DNA of 64,000 nucleotides from Symbiodinium natans (lineage: Eukaryota; Sar; Dinophyceae; Suessiales; Symbiodiniaceae), in contig CAJNDS010000526.1 in assembly GCA_905221605.1 (NCBI GenBank), positions 54,860-118,859 on the forward strand. Direction: 5' to 3'. Under the pieces are notes generated by a model. That model was not told the origin of the DNA, did no database searches, and was given only the letters and a program-made list of their open reading frames with translations. Positions 40,818 through 51,883 of the stretch are shown piece after piece. The translations under genes were made by a program, and so were the position numbers. Position 1 is the stretch's first letter, and every line of letters starts with the position of its first letter.

Positions 40818-43566
40818 GTGTCCATCACGAACTTGGAGGAGCCATTGAACGAGCACCTGCTCTGGCCACTTTGCAGCAGAGTTCGACATATATTGGGCAT
40901 GACGATGGGCAGTCCGGCGCCGGCGCTATGTGTGTTGCACCAATGAAATCGGCAATTTAGGGTTTGGGGTTTGGGGTTTGGGGTTTGGGGTTTGGGGTTT
41001 AGGGTTTAGCTCACCTGTTGTTTTTGTTGTGTGCATCTGGCTTCAAGGCACGGCACTTCCAAAGAAGCTGCCGAGAAGATCGCCGAGAGCGACTTCAAGA
41101 TTCCCGTTGGGCGACTTGTTCTGAGACCGCTCCCGGGGACCAAGGATCAGAGCAAGGAGCTTCAGAGTTTAGGGTTTCAGGTTTAGGGGCTCAGGGGGGT
41201 TTAGGGTTTCGGGTTTAAGGTTTATGGTTTACGGCCAGTCCTCAAACCCAGTTGCAAAAAGGGTTTAGGGTTTAGGGTTTAGGGTTTAGTGAGCTCGAAG
41301 ACAGCAGGATATTGCCCGGAGTTTCATCTTACAGCTGCTGTGGCCCCTCTACAAGGAGCCACAGGCAGCCTCGAGTACCAAGGAAAGACATGAAGCACGC
41401 AGCCCGCTTTGGAAACGGCGCCTATCTAGCTGAGGACTTGGAGAAGGCTGGGCATGCTGTTTAGGGTTTAGGGTTTAGGGTTTAGGGTTTAGGGTTTGCG
41501 ACTGTGACACTTCCAAATTCCAAGCCAGGGGTAGAGCAAAGGAGTGAACCTGACGAGATTTTGACTAGCAAATACTCCTCCAGAGATGTGCGCGAACATG
41601 GGAACCTTAGTTCACCACTCTAGATTTGAAGTGTCCGGCAACGCCCCATCTGTTTGACAAATGTTGTCGTGCTGGCCTCCCAATTTATGGGGGGCAAACA
41701 GATAATTGAGGAGGGTTTGAGCGTTTAAAGGGGGCTCGAGAGGTTTGCTGTTGAAAGGGTAGGCACAAGGACGAATCTTCCGCAATCTGCATCTGCACAT
41801 TGCTGCACTTGGTGTTGTATGGGGTGTTTCCGGTGTTTTGTTTCTTGAGATCAGGGGAGTATTGAGTTCCGGGAAGTGGATATCATTGTTGCTAAACCCT
41901 AAACCCTAAATGGCACGGTCAAGTCAAGGAGGGCCAAAAGGAGGCCTGGGATGTTCCCCTATTATACTAACGGTCCTTTGTTGGGGATTATTAGGGATTA
42001 TAGTACCCCCGATTGTGTTCCCCTCGGGGGCTGTTGTTGCTGTGAGCGGTTTCGCGCGGGAGGCTTGAACGCTCCGAGGATGGAGATGGAGGGGGTGGTT
42101 CAACCTTTGCTTGAAGCCTTCCTCAGAGTTTGTCCTTCAATGCTCGTTTCTCTCTAGATTGATGTCTTTCTCGTGTCTGGCATTCGATGAAAAGCGATAG
42201 TGCAATCGGGCGTTGCTTGGACATGGAATAGAAGCCTGCTGCTGCAGTCCCTCACCTACGCGGAGCCCACAAGTGATGGCAACCGCGTTGCGTCTTGGCG
42301 AACTTAAAGAGTTAGGGGCGGCGGGCATTGGACACTTGACCACTAGAACACACAGGTGCCAGCCTGAAACCGACGGCTTTATTTTGCAGAGGTCCTCCTT
42401 TGCAGAACGCTCTGTGGCGATTTCTACTACACAGAGAGCCACACAGAAATCAATGCTGCGCAGAAACGCGCCTTGGTTGGGATCGTGTATCATGTGCGTA
42501 CGCCTTGGACCTGCCAACTGCTGCTATTTCACATGCTATGGGGCTTATGAGCACTTGGGCAGTGCTAGTACACTGCCGAAGGTTGCGGTAGTAGCCTGGT
42601 GGTCTGATTTTGCCTTGTCTCCATTGAAAAAAGTTGACGGTCTGCTACTCCCGGGTCTGACTGCTCTGCTTTGCGGTTTGTGATGGTGCTTTGAACTGCT
42701 TACCGGATGAGTTGCCAGGGCACGAATGCGTGTTGGTTTCTTCCGAGGCAAACTAGCTCATGCAATCCATGTTTGAGCCCTTGTCGCCCACGAACACCTT
42801 TGACCTGCGCTTGACATGGCTTGTTGAGAAGTTGACAGCGCAGTCTTCTTGATGTTTCAGTCTTCAAAACATGTCAAGACCAGTAGTTGTAGTCAGAGCT
42901 GATGTATCAACAGTCGCCATCACATCGCAACAGCATATCTCCAAGAGAACGGCCTGAAGATAAACTGCTTGGAGTCATGCGCCCAGGTGAAGCTCAGAGC
43001 AAGCACTCAGTCCTGGCCAATCCTCTGGGCACCTCCCCACACACAGATGGGCACCTCTAGGAAGTGTCGTTTGGTTTGGGCCTGCACTGGCGTTAGCGAG
43101 AAGCTCTTCACGACTGATCGCACGCTATGCATTGTGAGTTTGAGTTGTCCTTTGGGGTCTGTCAGAGCAAGGCCATCAATCAACAACCTCCACAAATGCT
43201 TGTGTCATTGGAGTAATGCGGGCGTGCGCCTCCTGACATCACGTCCTCTGTTGGTAGAGCTGGTAGTGCGTGCCGAGCTCCATCTGCCATCTCAGGGCAA
43301 GGGCCGCGAGAGTTCATTGTGCCGAGTTCGGACCAGGTGTACCCCGACGCTGCGCAAGCAATGGCTTGACATAAGTGTCGCACAAAACGCCTTGTGGTTC
43401 AATACGCCATCCCTCGTATTCTACTAGACCTTGCCACCCTTGCTGCAAAAAGGAGTTCATTCTGGAACTCAAAGTGACAGACTGGGAGCCACCTCCTCCC
43501 GCACCAACGGCCAGCAAGAGCAAAGCCATGGTCAGAGGATTGCAGGGTTTAGGGTTTAGGGTTTAG
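40818..43566 (+). CDS. PARP-type ADP-ribosyltransferase (partial model), gene B
   Basis: Recognised exons: 40818-40864 (VSITNLEEPLNEHLLW), 41048-41110 (HGTSKEAAEKIAESDFKIPV), 41383 to about 41451 (KHAARFGNGAYLAEDLEKAG), 43302-43345 (PREFIVPSSDQVYP) and 43453-43545 or 43566 (EFILELKVTDWEPPPPAPTA). Exons 1 to 3 join in phase with GC donors and AG|G acceptors; the last two join through a GA donor. The triad is present: His 41049, Tyr 41423, Glu 43453. Exons for the middle of the fold (41.5-43.3 kb) are not resolved; GEKLFTTDR-like sequence at about 43097-43133 may be one. Telomeric arrays lie in the first two introns and directly after the third and last exons. The product would be a NAD+-using ADP-ribosyltransferase, divergent from gene A. 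It may be a pseudogene if the missing exons are truly absent. Confidence 0.78.
40958..41009 (+). repeat. Telomeric array inside PARP gene B intron
   Basis: TTTAGGG, then five TTTGGGG, then TTTAGGGTTTAG, lying within the intron 40865-41047. The TTTGGGG block is homogeneous. Confidence 0.95.
41167..41231 (+). repeat. Degenerate telomeric array in PARP gene B intron
   Basis: AGTTTAGGGTTTCAGG, GGGTTTAGGGTTTCGGG and TTTATGG variants, within the intron 41111-41382. Confidence 0.8.
41260..41290 (+). repeat. Telomeric array in PARP gene B intron
   Basis: Four perfect TTTAGGG units in the same intron as the preceding array. Confidence 0.93.
41459..41496 (+). repeat. Telomeric array after PARP gene B third exon
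   Basis: Five TTTAGGG units starting within a few bases of the end of the exon carrying the catalytic Tyr. Confidence 0.93.
41893..41910 (-). repeat. Short telomeric array (CCCTAAA)
   Basis: Two and a half units, opposite to the other arrays of this gene. Confidence 0.85.
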
Positions 43567-43577
43567 GGTTTAGGGTT
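43545..43577 (+). repeat. Telomeric array fused to PARP gene B last exon
   Basis: Four TTTAGGG units. The reading frame of the exon runs into them through CAGGGTTTAGGG and meets TAG at 43564-43566. Confidence 0.93.
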
Positions 43578-45110
43578 GCCAGGCATCGGTCGAGTGGTAG
43601 TGTTTGTGATTTAAAGGTGAGGGGGAGCTGGCCATGAAATTGCAGCTGCCACAGTGGACCCGGCTGTACTTAAAAGCATGTTTCAATACATGTTTCAATA
43701 CTTGCGGCAGGGCAGAGGCCAAACTTTCCCGTGTTCCACATAAGGAAGTTAGCCAACGTCCTCGTGCCTTCCTGATGTTGTGGCAATGCCCAGGCTCTTG
43801 CCTTTGAGTGCAATGCCACATGCCTTGTGTATTCGAGGCAAGGATGCAGACGACGAAGTTGCAGGTCAATGTTCCTGCAGGCATGGCGGAGGGGCCTGCC
43901 TGCAGCCATCCCCAGGACCTCCAAGCCTGTGCCACAGAAGGCTTCTCCAGCTCCATCTTCCCACTGCACGCCAGCCATTTACAGACTCCCCTTAGATTTG
44001 CCCAGGGTCAAGTCAACAAATGTCTAGCTTTTGCATCTGCATCATAAGACCAGAGCCGTTGTCCAAAGGCGTCGGGCCAGGCAGTTTGATCACGGTGCAG
44101 GCCGCAGCCTAAGGTGGGCAAGGATACGATGAGTAGAAGAGGTCTCCGTGCGTCGCGTCAAGCGTACCCAGCACGCCTAGGCCCCTGATGGCCGCCAAAT
44201 CCAAGTCATGCTGCCGGCAGGTGCAGTGCCTGGGGTCACGCTCCATGGCTTTGCCCAGTTTGCCTTATCCCAGGCTCCAGTTGCTAGTTGGAGTTGAGTT
44301 GAAAGCTGAAGCGACTAAACCTGAACCTGCGCTCTCAAAACAACTCACTTTGTCAGCTGTTCCAAGCTTGGATAAACGCCGGCAAGCGTTTGACATCCCG
44401 TTTTAAGGATTGAGATCGAAGTTTAAGCTGCTGGAACCCTTCCTGGGAGCTGGCTGACCATGCACCTTGGAGTTTTGTAAGGTGCTCGAGTCTGCTAGAG
44501 GTGGCGTGTTTACGGTGGATGGACCAGGCACCCGATGTGGGATACGTAGGTCACGCGCGATGTAAATCGAGAGCTTCTGCGCGCTCTCGCAGCGGACAGC
44601 ATGCCAAAGTCTGTCGAGGGTCATCAAGAGTCCAAGAGCAGCTCATGTAGGTCCCACCATTACTTGTTCGGCAGTTGAACAGAGGCCTCTACAGCCTGGT
44701 GTTGCATGGAACCAGCCAGGGGCCTGAGGCCATGGGCAGTGGAAGGCTTTGGTTCTTCTTGGGCGCAAATCCCTTTATGGGCGTGTGGCTTGTGATGCGG
44801 TTGGGCTTGTAGCTAGGACCGCACAGCACAACTGCTGTCTGACACCTTCCATCGCAGGATTGCACTGGTGACATGTCCCTGATCGCCAGCTGCCGAAGTG
44901 CAGAGTGATCGGCTTCCAGGGGTTGAACCGACGTTCCATTCGCGCGACGAACGGGATCTCCGACTGAAAAGAAGTGTGAAGTCCATTCGTCCAGATCGAA
45001 TTTTACCAGGCTGCAGGACTTCAAGTCTCAGAGAAACAAGTGGCGAATGATCATGCTACAGGGCTTTTGCTGCTGCACGTGCTCTTGCTCTACGGCTATC
45101 TACCGTGGTT
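43578..45110. other. No resolvable gene; exon-like pieces
   Basis: At 44270-44405 a plus frame (LQLLVGVELKAEATKPEPAL, ending at TAA 44403-44405) looks like a terminal exon. The minus frame 44689-45024 is open from an ATG but has no domain. Splice partners were not found. Confidence 0.35.
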
Positions 45111-45275
45111 GGACGATTCTCGCTCAACTATGACGGCCCTGAGCCAATTCCAGATCTGTGCATCGCGTCCCAGACGCAAGTCGGATTCCCTGGACATTCC
45201 GAAAAGGATGGGGATGTACCTGATTCACCTGACATTCTGAAAGTGGGACCTGCTGAGGTGCCGCACATTCCGTAG
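45111..45275 (+). CDS. Candidate terminal exon, unrecognised
   Basis: A plus frame FSLNYDGPEPIPDLCIASQT, followed by a Pro/Asp-rich stretch (KDGDVPDSPDILKVGPAEVP) and a TAG, has the look of a disordered protein tail. No acceptor was fixed and no family recognised. Confidence 0.3.
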   Translation, partial: GRFSLNYDGPEPIPDLCIASQTQVGFPGHSEKDGDVPDSPDILKVGPAEVPHIP

Positions 45276-45595
45276 CCTTGGGCTCAAGCCGACGCAGCAA
45301 ACGGAGGGGCCAAGCAGAAGTGGTGGCATTTTTTCTAGGGCCAGATCAGGCTACAAGGCTGAAACTACCCGCAGAAAGTAGTATTTTTGTCTTGGGGAAG
45401 ACTTGGGGCCCTCCGCCTCAGAGGGGCAGCATGGAAGTGGTGCCATGGAGCCCACAAGGCCTGAGTCGACCCCAAGCTGTGAGGGAGCTCAGAGCTGTGG
45501 GCTCCAGGATCCAGGCGCTGAGGGAAGCTGAGACATGCACTTGCCCCTACCCCCTTTCATGACAGCAATCATGAGAAGCAGAGTACTGGTTAACA

Positions 45596-45650
45596 AGGAG
45601 AATAATACAACAATAAATTATTTATATATATATATAGATAGATATTAAAA
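45596..45650. repeat. AT-rich simple repeat
   Basis: ATTTATATATATATATAGAT then AGATATTA. The stretch to about 46.0 kb stays AT-rich and has no exon. Confidence 0.85.
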
Positions 45651-48600
45651 CCAGTGAATGTAGTGAGCGAACTAATGAGGGCAGAAATATACTGGTCAAA
45701 TGCTCATTAAGTTCGTGTAGTTCGTGCGTAAGTTTACACATGCATGACTTTAGCAGGCTCAAGAGACCCCTGAATAGTAACAAAACAATACGGGGGGCCT
45801 TTGCCCCACGAAATGAAGATCACTTCGTGCAGGAATAATATTATGATTGGTGCACAAAAGAACCCTTAAACTTAGCTTGTCGTATGACTTGCAGGGTTCC
45901 TTTGGCCCCTGCAAATAAGCTAATCTCGCCATATTTTTAGTTTAGAGCGTACACGCGCAAACTTTAAATGCGATAAATAATAAAAGTGCTGAACTATGCA
46001 GGGCGCCCCTGTTTACTGGGGTTCGTTTTCCTTTTCGATCACGCCTGCATCTCACATCTTGGGTTTCATGCTACACAACTCTATCATTAAAGGAGTGAAA
46101 AGAACGCACCCTCGAATCTTCCTTAGCGGCCGTATTGTGGAGAGGTTTTCATTGGCTTACCAAACGACCCCTGTCCGAGACAATTGAGTAAGGGGAGGAA
46201 CTGCTGCTTGCATTCTCCAGGCTACCCGCCCACGCCAACATGCGCACTGCGGCGCAGCACCTGCACTCTGCGCAGCGCTGGCCCTTCAAATCGGCGCCCA
46301 GCTCATCACGTGACATCACATGTCATGTGCCCGTTGTGCTTTCGTGCTTACCAAGTGAGTGCTGCTTGGCTCCCAGCAGCTTTGGATTTCCAAAGTCGTG
46401 CTTTGAAACTAGACCCAAGCTCGCAGCAGAGTCACAGTCACAGGGCGCGACAACCAGAATTCATGCGTGGTGAGGGCAGACTCCAAATGGCTTGAGGCTT
46501 CCTGGAAGAGGTTGTGCCGCGTGTGTTGAGGCAGGATTGTAGAGGCACGCGGCTGTCAATTGCGATATATTGTATATTTCACTAGGTCACTTATGCTGAA
46601 ACCCAATTTAAGATATCAAAAAAAGATTCTTCTATGACATCATAATATACTATTCCTTAAACCAAGCGCTGAGGTGGCAAACAGCAAAGACCATCTCGTG
46701 CTTGCATCGCCCGATCTTCCATGCAGGCTGGGCTCCGGATTCTAGAAGGCCGGTTCTCCTAATCTTCGGCCCCTGTTGTGGTGCCTTATATCTCAAGGCC
46801 CGAAGTTTGCTACGGTAGAAACCCCAAACTGGGATCCTGATGTAGAAAACCCCGCAGATACAAGCCATTACAGTTCCACTGCGAAGCCCTTTGGCATGCC
46901 GGCACGTCAGGGTTTGAGCAACATTCTTTTGGTTCTTTACGCGTGCAGCGCGTTGCGCACCAAAGGCGGGGCCATTGCTTTGCGAGGAGCCAACTCCTTG
47001 AACCCCGAACATCCCGGTACCCTCCCAAGGACTTTAAAAAGGACCTCAAACTGTATAAGGGCGCGTAAGTTGATCCAAGAATTCCAAGAGCTGCCCTGTC
47101 TAAGGACTCAAAAAGGACCTCAAACTGTATAAGCTAGCAGCTAAGTTCATCTAAGAGCCAAGAATTCTGCGCAGGGCCCCTTGGAGCGGCATCTCTGGGA
47201 AGCCGGCAGCTTCGCCTAAGCTTAAGCTGTGCACCAGGTGCCGCCCATGGCGAAGTAAAGGTCCGCAAAAATATAGTGGGTATGTGATGGGGTCCCCCTT
47301 TTGAGGGAGAATCTAGCCTGAGACCTACTCAGGCAATTCGTATGACCTGCTGGAAGTGCATCTTGGGAGCAATGAGTTTAGCCCACTTTTGTTCAACTGT
47401 TCGGCGCAAGCCTAGCTGCACAGCTCAGCTCCAAACTCGCTCATGACTTGCCTCTTCATGCCTTGTCCATATCTCCTGGGGTCATACAGCAAAATCCTTT
47501 CTGTCTCCTGCAGATGAGGACAGTACGGCAAGGAGAGCACACGATCAAGCTCAAGCGCTACGCCGCATCTTGGATGAAGTCCACGACATAGCACTGCGCC
47601 ATTGCTCGCCCCAACAGCTCGGATTGGTTTACAGCCAACACTTTGTTGTTGAAGCTGGCCCTTTTTGATATGGACCATGGTTGCTCTCGTTTGAGAAACG
47701 GCCGTTCTCTATCATGCCTGCATCGTTTTTTGGGGGCCGGATTCAGCGTGCCAGGATCAAACCCTCAATCTCCCTGCAGACTTTGGGCTTAACATAGGAG
47801 TCGTGCGACTCCTTGTGGGGATCGGCTGCCTCACCTTCGTAAGGACAGGCAAGCTAGACAAGCAAACAGCAACTTCAAAGATGCGTTTTGTAGTGTGTGC
47901 CGGTATTCGCCCCCTTCGAACGGTTCACTCTCTTGGTGGACGTTCATGCCAATTGGCAAACATCCTTAGGCAGCTTTGCTTGGCCTGAGGCGCGTTTCTA
48001 CGCTCTGCAAACGGGAGAGTGTGCCATGCATTCGCGCAAGGTACGAAATTTCGATTTGTGTGGACTCACGTCACCCCTCCATTTTGCAATCGTAAGCTGC
48101 CGACGTCCGACTATCAGCCTGAGCGAGTGCAATTTTTCGTCTTTTTTTAGCACGTGCAGTCGCTTGAGGAACAAGGCAGATCCGGCAAAGCAGCTGTTCT
48201 CATCCTTCATGACGGGCCAGGATTGCCTTCCCGGCCGCTTAGCTGTCTTAGGCCCCTTGACATGCTAGCCTCTAGTTGACCCGAGCGATCTGCTGAGCAA
48301 CTTCATGTGGCCGTGGCCATGCGGTTATTTGCACAGAACTTCGCTGAGATGTCATTGAACTGGGACTACATCACTCTCATGTGCTTTCGCAAGTTTGGTC
48401 GGTGAGGTATTTGGAGCCCCTGGCAGCTAGACTCTGTGCCGGCAGAATCTGCTTCATGTGCCTCAGATGAAAAGGCTTGTCGCCCTGTTCGGCTACCCAA
48501 AGGTTTGGCAAGGTATCCAGGGACATCCAGCAGGCCTCTCAACGTACATACGCAATGCCGGATCTGCATGTTGGAGCAACTTGCACACTTCCCGTGAAGA

Positions 48601-48686
48601 ATGGCTGGCTTCTTGAACTTGGCTTTGACAAAGAATGGCCTTCAAGTCACTGCAACTCGCGGACTGTTCTAGACTTCTAAGCCGAG
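45651..48686. other. No resolvable gene
   Basis: A tandem duplication of about 75 bp lies at 47027-47170 (AAAAAGGACCTCAAACTGTA in both halves). Other frames are short. The stretch 48470-48610 has protein-like pieces (VALFGYPKVWQGIQGHP) that may be an exon of the gene ending at 48831. Confidence 0.4.
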
Positions 48687-48831
48687 TAAGGAGGAAGTGT
48701 GGGGGTTTGCATGGATCCAAAGGGCCGAAATTGCAAGGTACGACCAGTTGGGCTGTGGCATCTCTGCAGCGAATGGCAGCCTCAGCGAGGAGGACCTTTC
48801 CAGCATGGCAGAGCATCGCCAGCTTCGCTAA
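48687..48831 (+). CDS. Terminal exon of an unrecognised gene
   Basis: After CCGAG, the plus frame KEEVWGFAWIQRAEIARYDQ, then LGCGISAANGSLSEEDLSSM and AEHRQLR, ends at TAA (48829-48831). The composition (hydrophilic, helix-forming) is strongly protein-like. Earlier exons were not fixed. No family recognised. Confidence 0.5.
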
Positions 48832-49056
48832 ATCAGAGTGGGTTAATTTCGACGATGCTTGCGTGAGCAGCCGCTGTCCTCGTGCGCGGGCACATTCCCG
48901 AACCCGATAAGGCAGGAACTAGTAGCTACTACGTATTGCCTTTTGGGACATCGGTTTCAGCGGCATGCCGAGTGGAGATTTTCCAATATACAATCGAAGG
49001 CAGAGGCAGGCAGCAACAAACAAGAGCGTGTGCCCGACCAGACCCTGTGATCACAG

Positions 49057-49746
49057 GGCGAGATCCAGCCTGCTGTGGCCGACCTTCGCGACGTTCTCAT
49101 GTTCCTGCGTGAGCTTGGGCAGGCCGACTACGTCCACGTCGAAACGACAGAATGCCAGAGGTCTCGCCGAATATGGCAAGGCAAGTAAGGTTAGCGGCCT
49201 GGAGGGGGTCAAGCAGGGCAAGTGGGACAAGTAGCAGAAATCAGTTTGACCGATCCAGGGAAATGAGGAGACTGACGGGTGAAGAAAACAACCAGGAGAC
49301 AACGTCGGCTAATGATGGTTGATGATTTCGCTGCATGTCTTTTTTGGATTCGTCTCTAGAATACCTTGACTCTTTGTTCATAAATGTCTAGTGCGACGTG
49401 CCTTGCCATGATGTGGCCATAAGTGCTGAGTAGTGGTGTAGGTGTTTTTACCCGGCTAGCGACTCAGAGACCTAAGCCCAGCTTCGGCAACGTCAGGCCG
49501 AAGTTCATGTCGTGGCACATGGATTCGGAGGCGGGCGCGAGGGTGACATTTTTCCCATTGTCTCCACAAACCGTGCGATGTGTCTCCGGGTCCTCTAGGT
49601 TTGCGTCTGTCTGCATCAAGCTTTCCAAGAAGCGCCCAGCAGGTGCACTCATCATGCAAGCCATGGTCCGCGATCGGCTCTGGAGCGATCCAGCCGAAAG
49701 CCTCATTCCACAGCTCAAGTCGGTTTGCTTGAACCTTGCACTCTAA
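49057..49746 (+). CDS. 3' end of an unrecognised gene (two exons)
   Basis: Exon 49057-49184 follows TCACAG|GGC and ends at a GTAAGG donor; it reads GEIQPAVADLRDVLMFLREL then GQADYVHVETTECQRSRRIW. The next exon, 49497-49746, follows GTCAG|G, is in matching phase, and reads KPKFMSWHMDSEAGARVTFF through ESLIPQLKSVCLNLAL to TAA. The splice sites fit AG|G. No domain was recognised. The gene lies 225 bases downstream of the previous gene's stop, on the same strand. Confidence 0.55.
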
Positions 49747-49826
49747 CCTGGCGAGGTTCAGCGGGAGCAGTGTTGTCGGCTGTGTCCAGTTTCTATGCCC
49801 ACCCTGTCAAGACGCCATGTTGTAGG

Positions 49827-49848
49827 TAGCCCCCCCCCCCCCCCCCCA
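49827..49848. repeat. Poly-C tract
   Basis: About 20 C in a row; a likely assembly weak point. Confidence 0.9.
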
Positions 49849-50785
49849 ATTTTTTCGGTGCCTTGAAGCGCCGATGCCCAGGCCTCCTTCGCTGCAGTAG
49901 ATGGCCCTGCATGAATGCAGCCCATGAAGCCTTCGCTGAGAAACCAGTTTCCATGCCGACCAGCAAGGATTGGTGTGCCCTGCAACGTGGCGCAGGCGGA
50001 TGCTGAGGCTCTGTGGCAGCAGTGGGCAGAAAGTGGAGCTTGTAGAGCTGTAGACCTCAGACCCAGTCAGCCGCATCAGTTTGCTTGGTCACACTGCGTC
50101 ACGCGGAGAGATGCTGAATGAGTGCCTGCCAGGCCCACTCTCTCATGGAAGCATGCGTCGTGGGCTCAGCATCCTTGGCAAAGGTGCCAAAATTCAGAGC
50201 TTGCAAGTGTCCCAGTAGTGCTGCAGCAGACGCCTGCTTCACTTGCAGCATGTGTACTGTGCAGCACCGGACCTTCCTGCAGATGCCCTGCTCTAAAGAA
50301 GCCCCATTTCAGCTTTGCCTGATCCTGATCGTATCTCACTGGTGGAACGCCAGACGACTCAGGTGACGGAAGTTGGAGATTCGGATGCCGCAAAGTCCTT
50401 TTGGTATCGCTGCTTGGACAGTGTTCTGGGATGTTGGCTCCAATCCGGCGAACACTTTTCAGTTGAAGAATGAATTGCACCAGGACTCCCAACTCTGCTA
50501 ACATGCCTGATCCAGCGTGGCTTTTCGCATAGGACTGAGTCGAGTTTGTTACAGACGGTGGTACATGCTCGACAATGTCCAGAGTCTGAGGGCTGCAGCT
50601 TCATTTCCACCGAAGGCTGAGCTGTGAATTCAACCTCCACCCTTGCAGAAAGGAGTTAAGAGGTGAATCATGCAGTTCTGTGTATGCGTCACAACTAAGG
50701 CCACGTTTGTGCACTGAAGCCACAGCCGGAATGCTTGGGTGAGGCGCAGAATTCTCAGAATTTGGGGCTGTAGGAAGTGGCAGGA
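49849..50785. other. No resolvable gene
   Basis: A plus piece at 49960-50121 (NVAQADAEALWQQWAESGAC) resembles a terminal exon ending at TGA, without an identified partner. Confidence 0.35.
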
Positions 50786-50792
50786 AGTGCTT

Positions 50793-50852
50793 TTGAGAGA
50801 GAGAGAGAGGGAAGCGAGAGAGGGAGAGAGAGAGGGGAGACAGGGGAGAAAG
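50793..50852. repeat. GA-rich simple repeat
   Basis: (GA)n with G expansions. Confidence 0.9.
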
Positions 50853-51244
50853 TGCCAATGGGGAGAGCGGAAGTGATGCCGCCCGCCGTACAAGAGACCC
50901 CAACAATCCGGGCACTGAGTTGTTTGCGGCAGTACCTACCCTTGACCGCTCTCCAACAAGCCGGACCACGGAGACAAATAAGCACCACAGTGGGAGCACC
51001 AAATGACCATGAATGCCATGCCAAAAGCAGCTCGTCATCCTTCGTGTTTAGCACGTGCACCACTCCCATGACCCCTCCCAATGTCCCAATGGGTGCTCAG
51101 TCACGGTGCAGATGCTGCTAGATCCGGAAACGAGCTGTATGTGTAATTGCCACACTTGCTTCATGAAACCAAGCTGTTCCTGATCCGTCACCTCGTGGCT
51201 TTCACAGACAAGTGGACACATGCTCATCCGGGCGGCCCTGGCAG

Positions 51245-51515
51245 ACTACGCGAGCGGGAAGGAGGCGAGCAAGGAAGGAAGGAACGACGGAACGACGGAA
51301 CGACGGAAGGACGCAAGGACGCAAGGACGCAAGGACGAAGGAAGGAAGGAAGAAAGAGAGTAGGAGAGAAAGAGAGACAAAGCCGGGGCTCTTCCTCGCG
51401 GGTGGGCCTCTTCGCTATTCACCGCTATTCAGAAGAAGAAGAGAAAGAGATGGAAAACGGAGCGAAAGAGGGGGAAAGAGAGGGAAAGACCTTGAGAGAG
51501 ATAAGAAGAGAGAAG
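51245..51515. repeat. Purine-rich simple repeats (GGAA, ACGGA, AAGGACGC, GAAAGA)
   Basis: A series of short tandem units: GGAAGGAAGG, ACGGAACGACGGAACGACGG, GCAAGGACGCAAGGACGC and GA-rich runs. Long Arg/Glu/Lys-rich frames through here are artefacts. Confidence 0.88.
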
Positions 51516-51883
51516 CGCATGCATGGAGCTCTGTGCAGGCCTACAAGTCGAGCTTTGGTCAGCGATGGGGACCTCTTCGTGGTGCCTTGATGGTTCATAG
51601 GTGTATGTTGGCGGAAGGCCCTACTAGCTGTAGTCAGAATGAGCACCAGCTGGTTGGTCAGATTTTCTGCTGTAGTCGCTGCTCTTTTCAAGCGGTTGCC
51701 GGCAGCAGGCCGACAGCTTGTAACATAGGAAAGGCAGTTTTTGAGGGCAGGAGCCATCACAAGCCAAGGCAAAGCCGAAGTGTCACTTCGCCTGCTTACT
51801 GTCGCCGATGCACTAAGGCTGGGACTGGAAGCTTGAGAGCCCCGATGGGACGCTGGTGGGACGCTGGATGCTGCGTGGCAAAG

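Noticed and set aside
43217-43262. Extra PARP gene B exon (APPDITSSVGRAG)
   Set aside because: The frame fits the following exon in phase, but a stop lies at 43214 and there is no AG acceptor between that stop and the segment.
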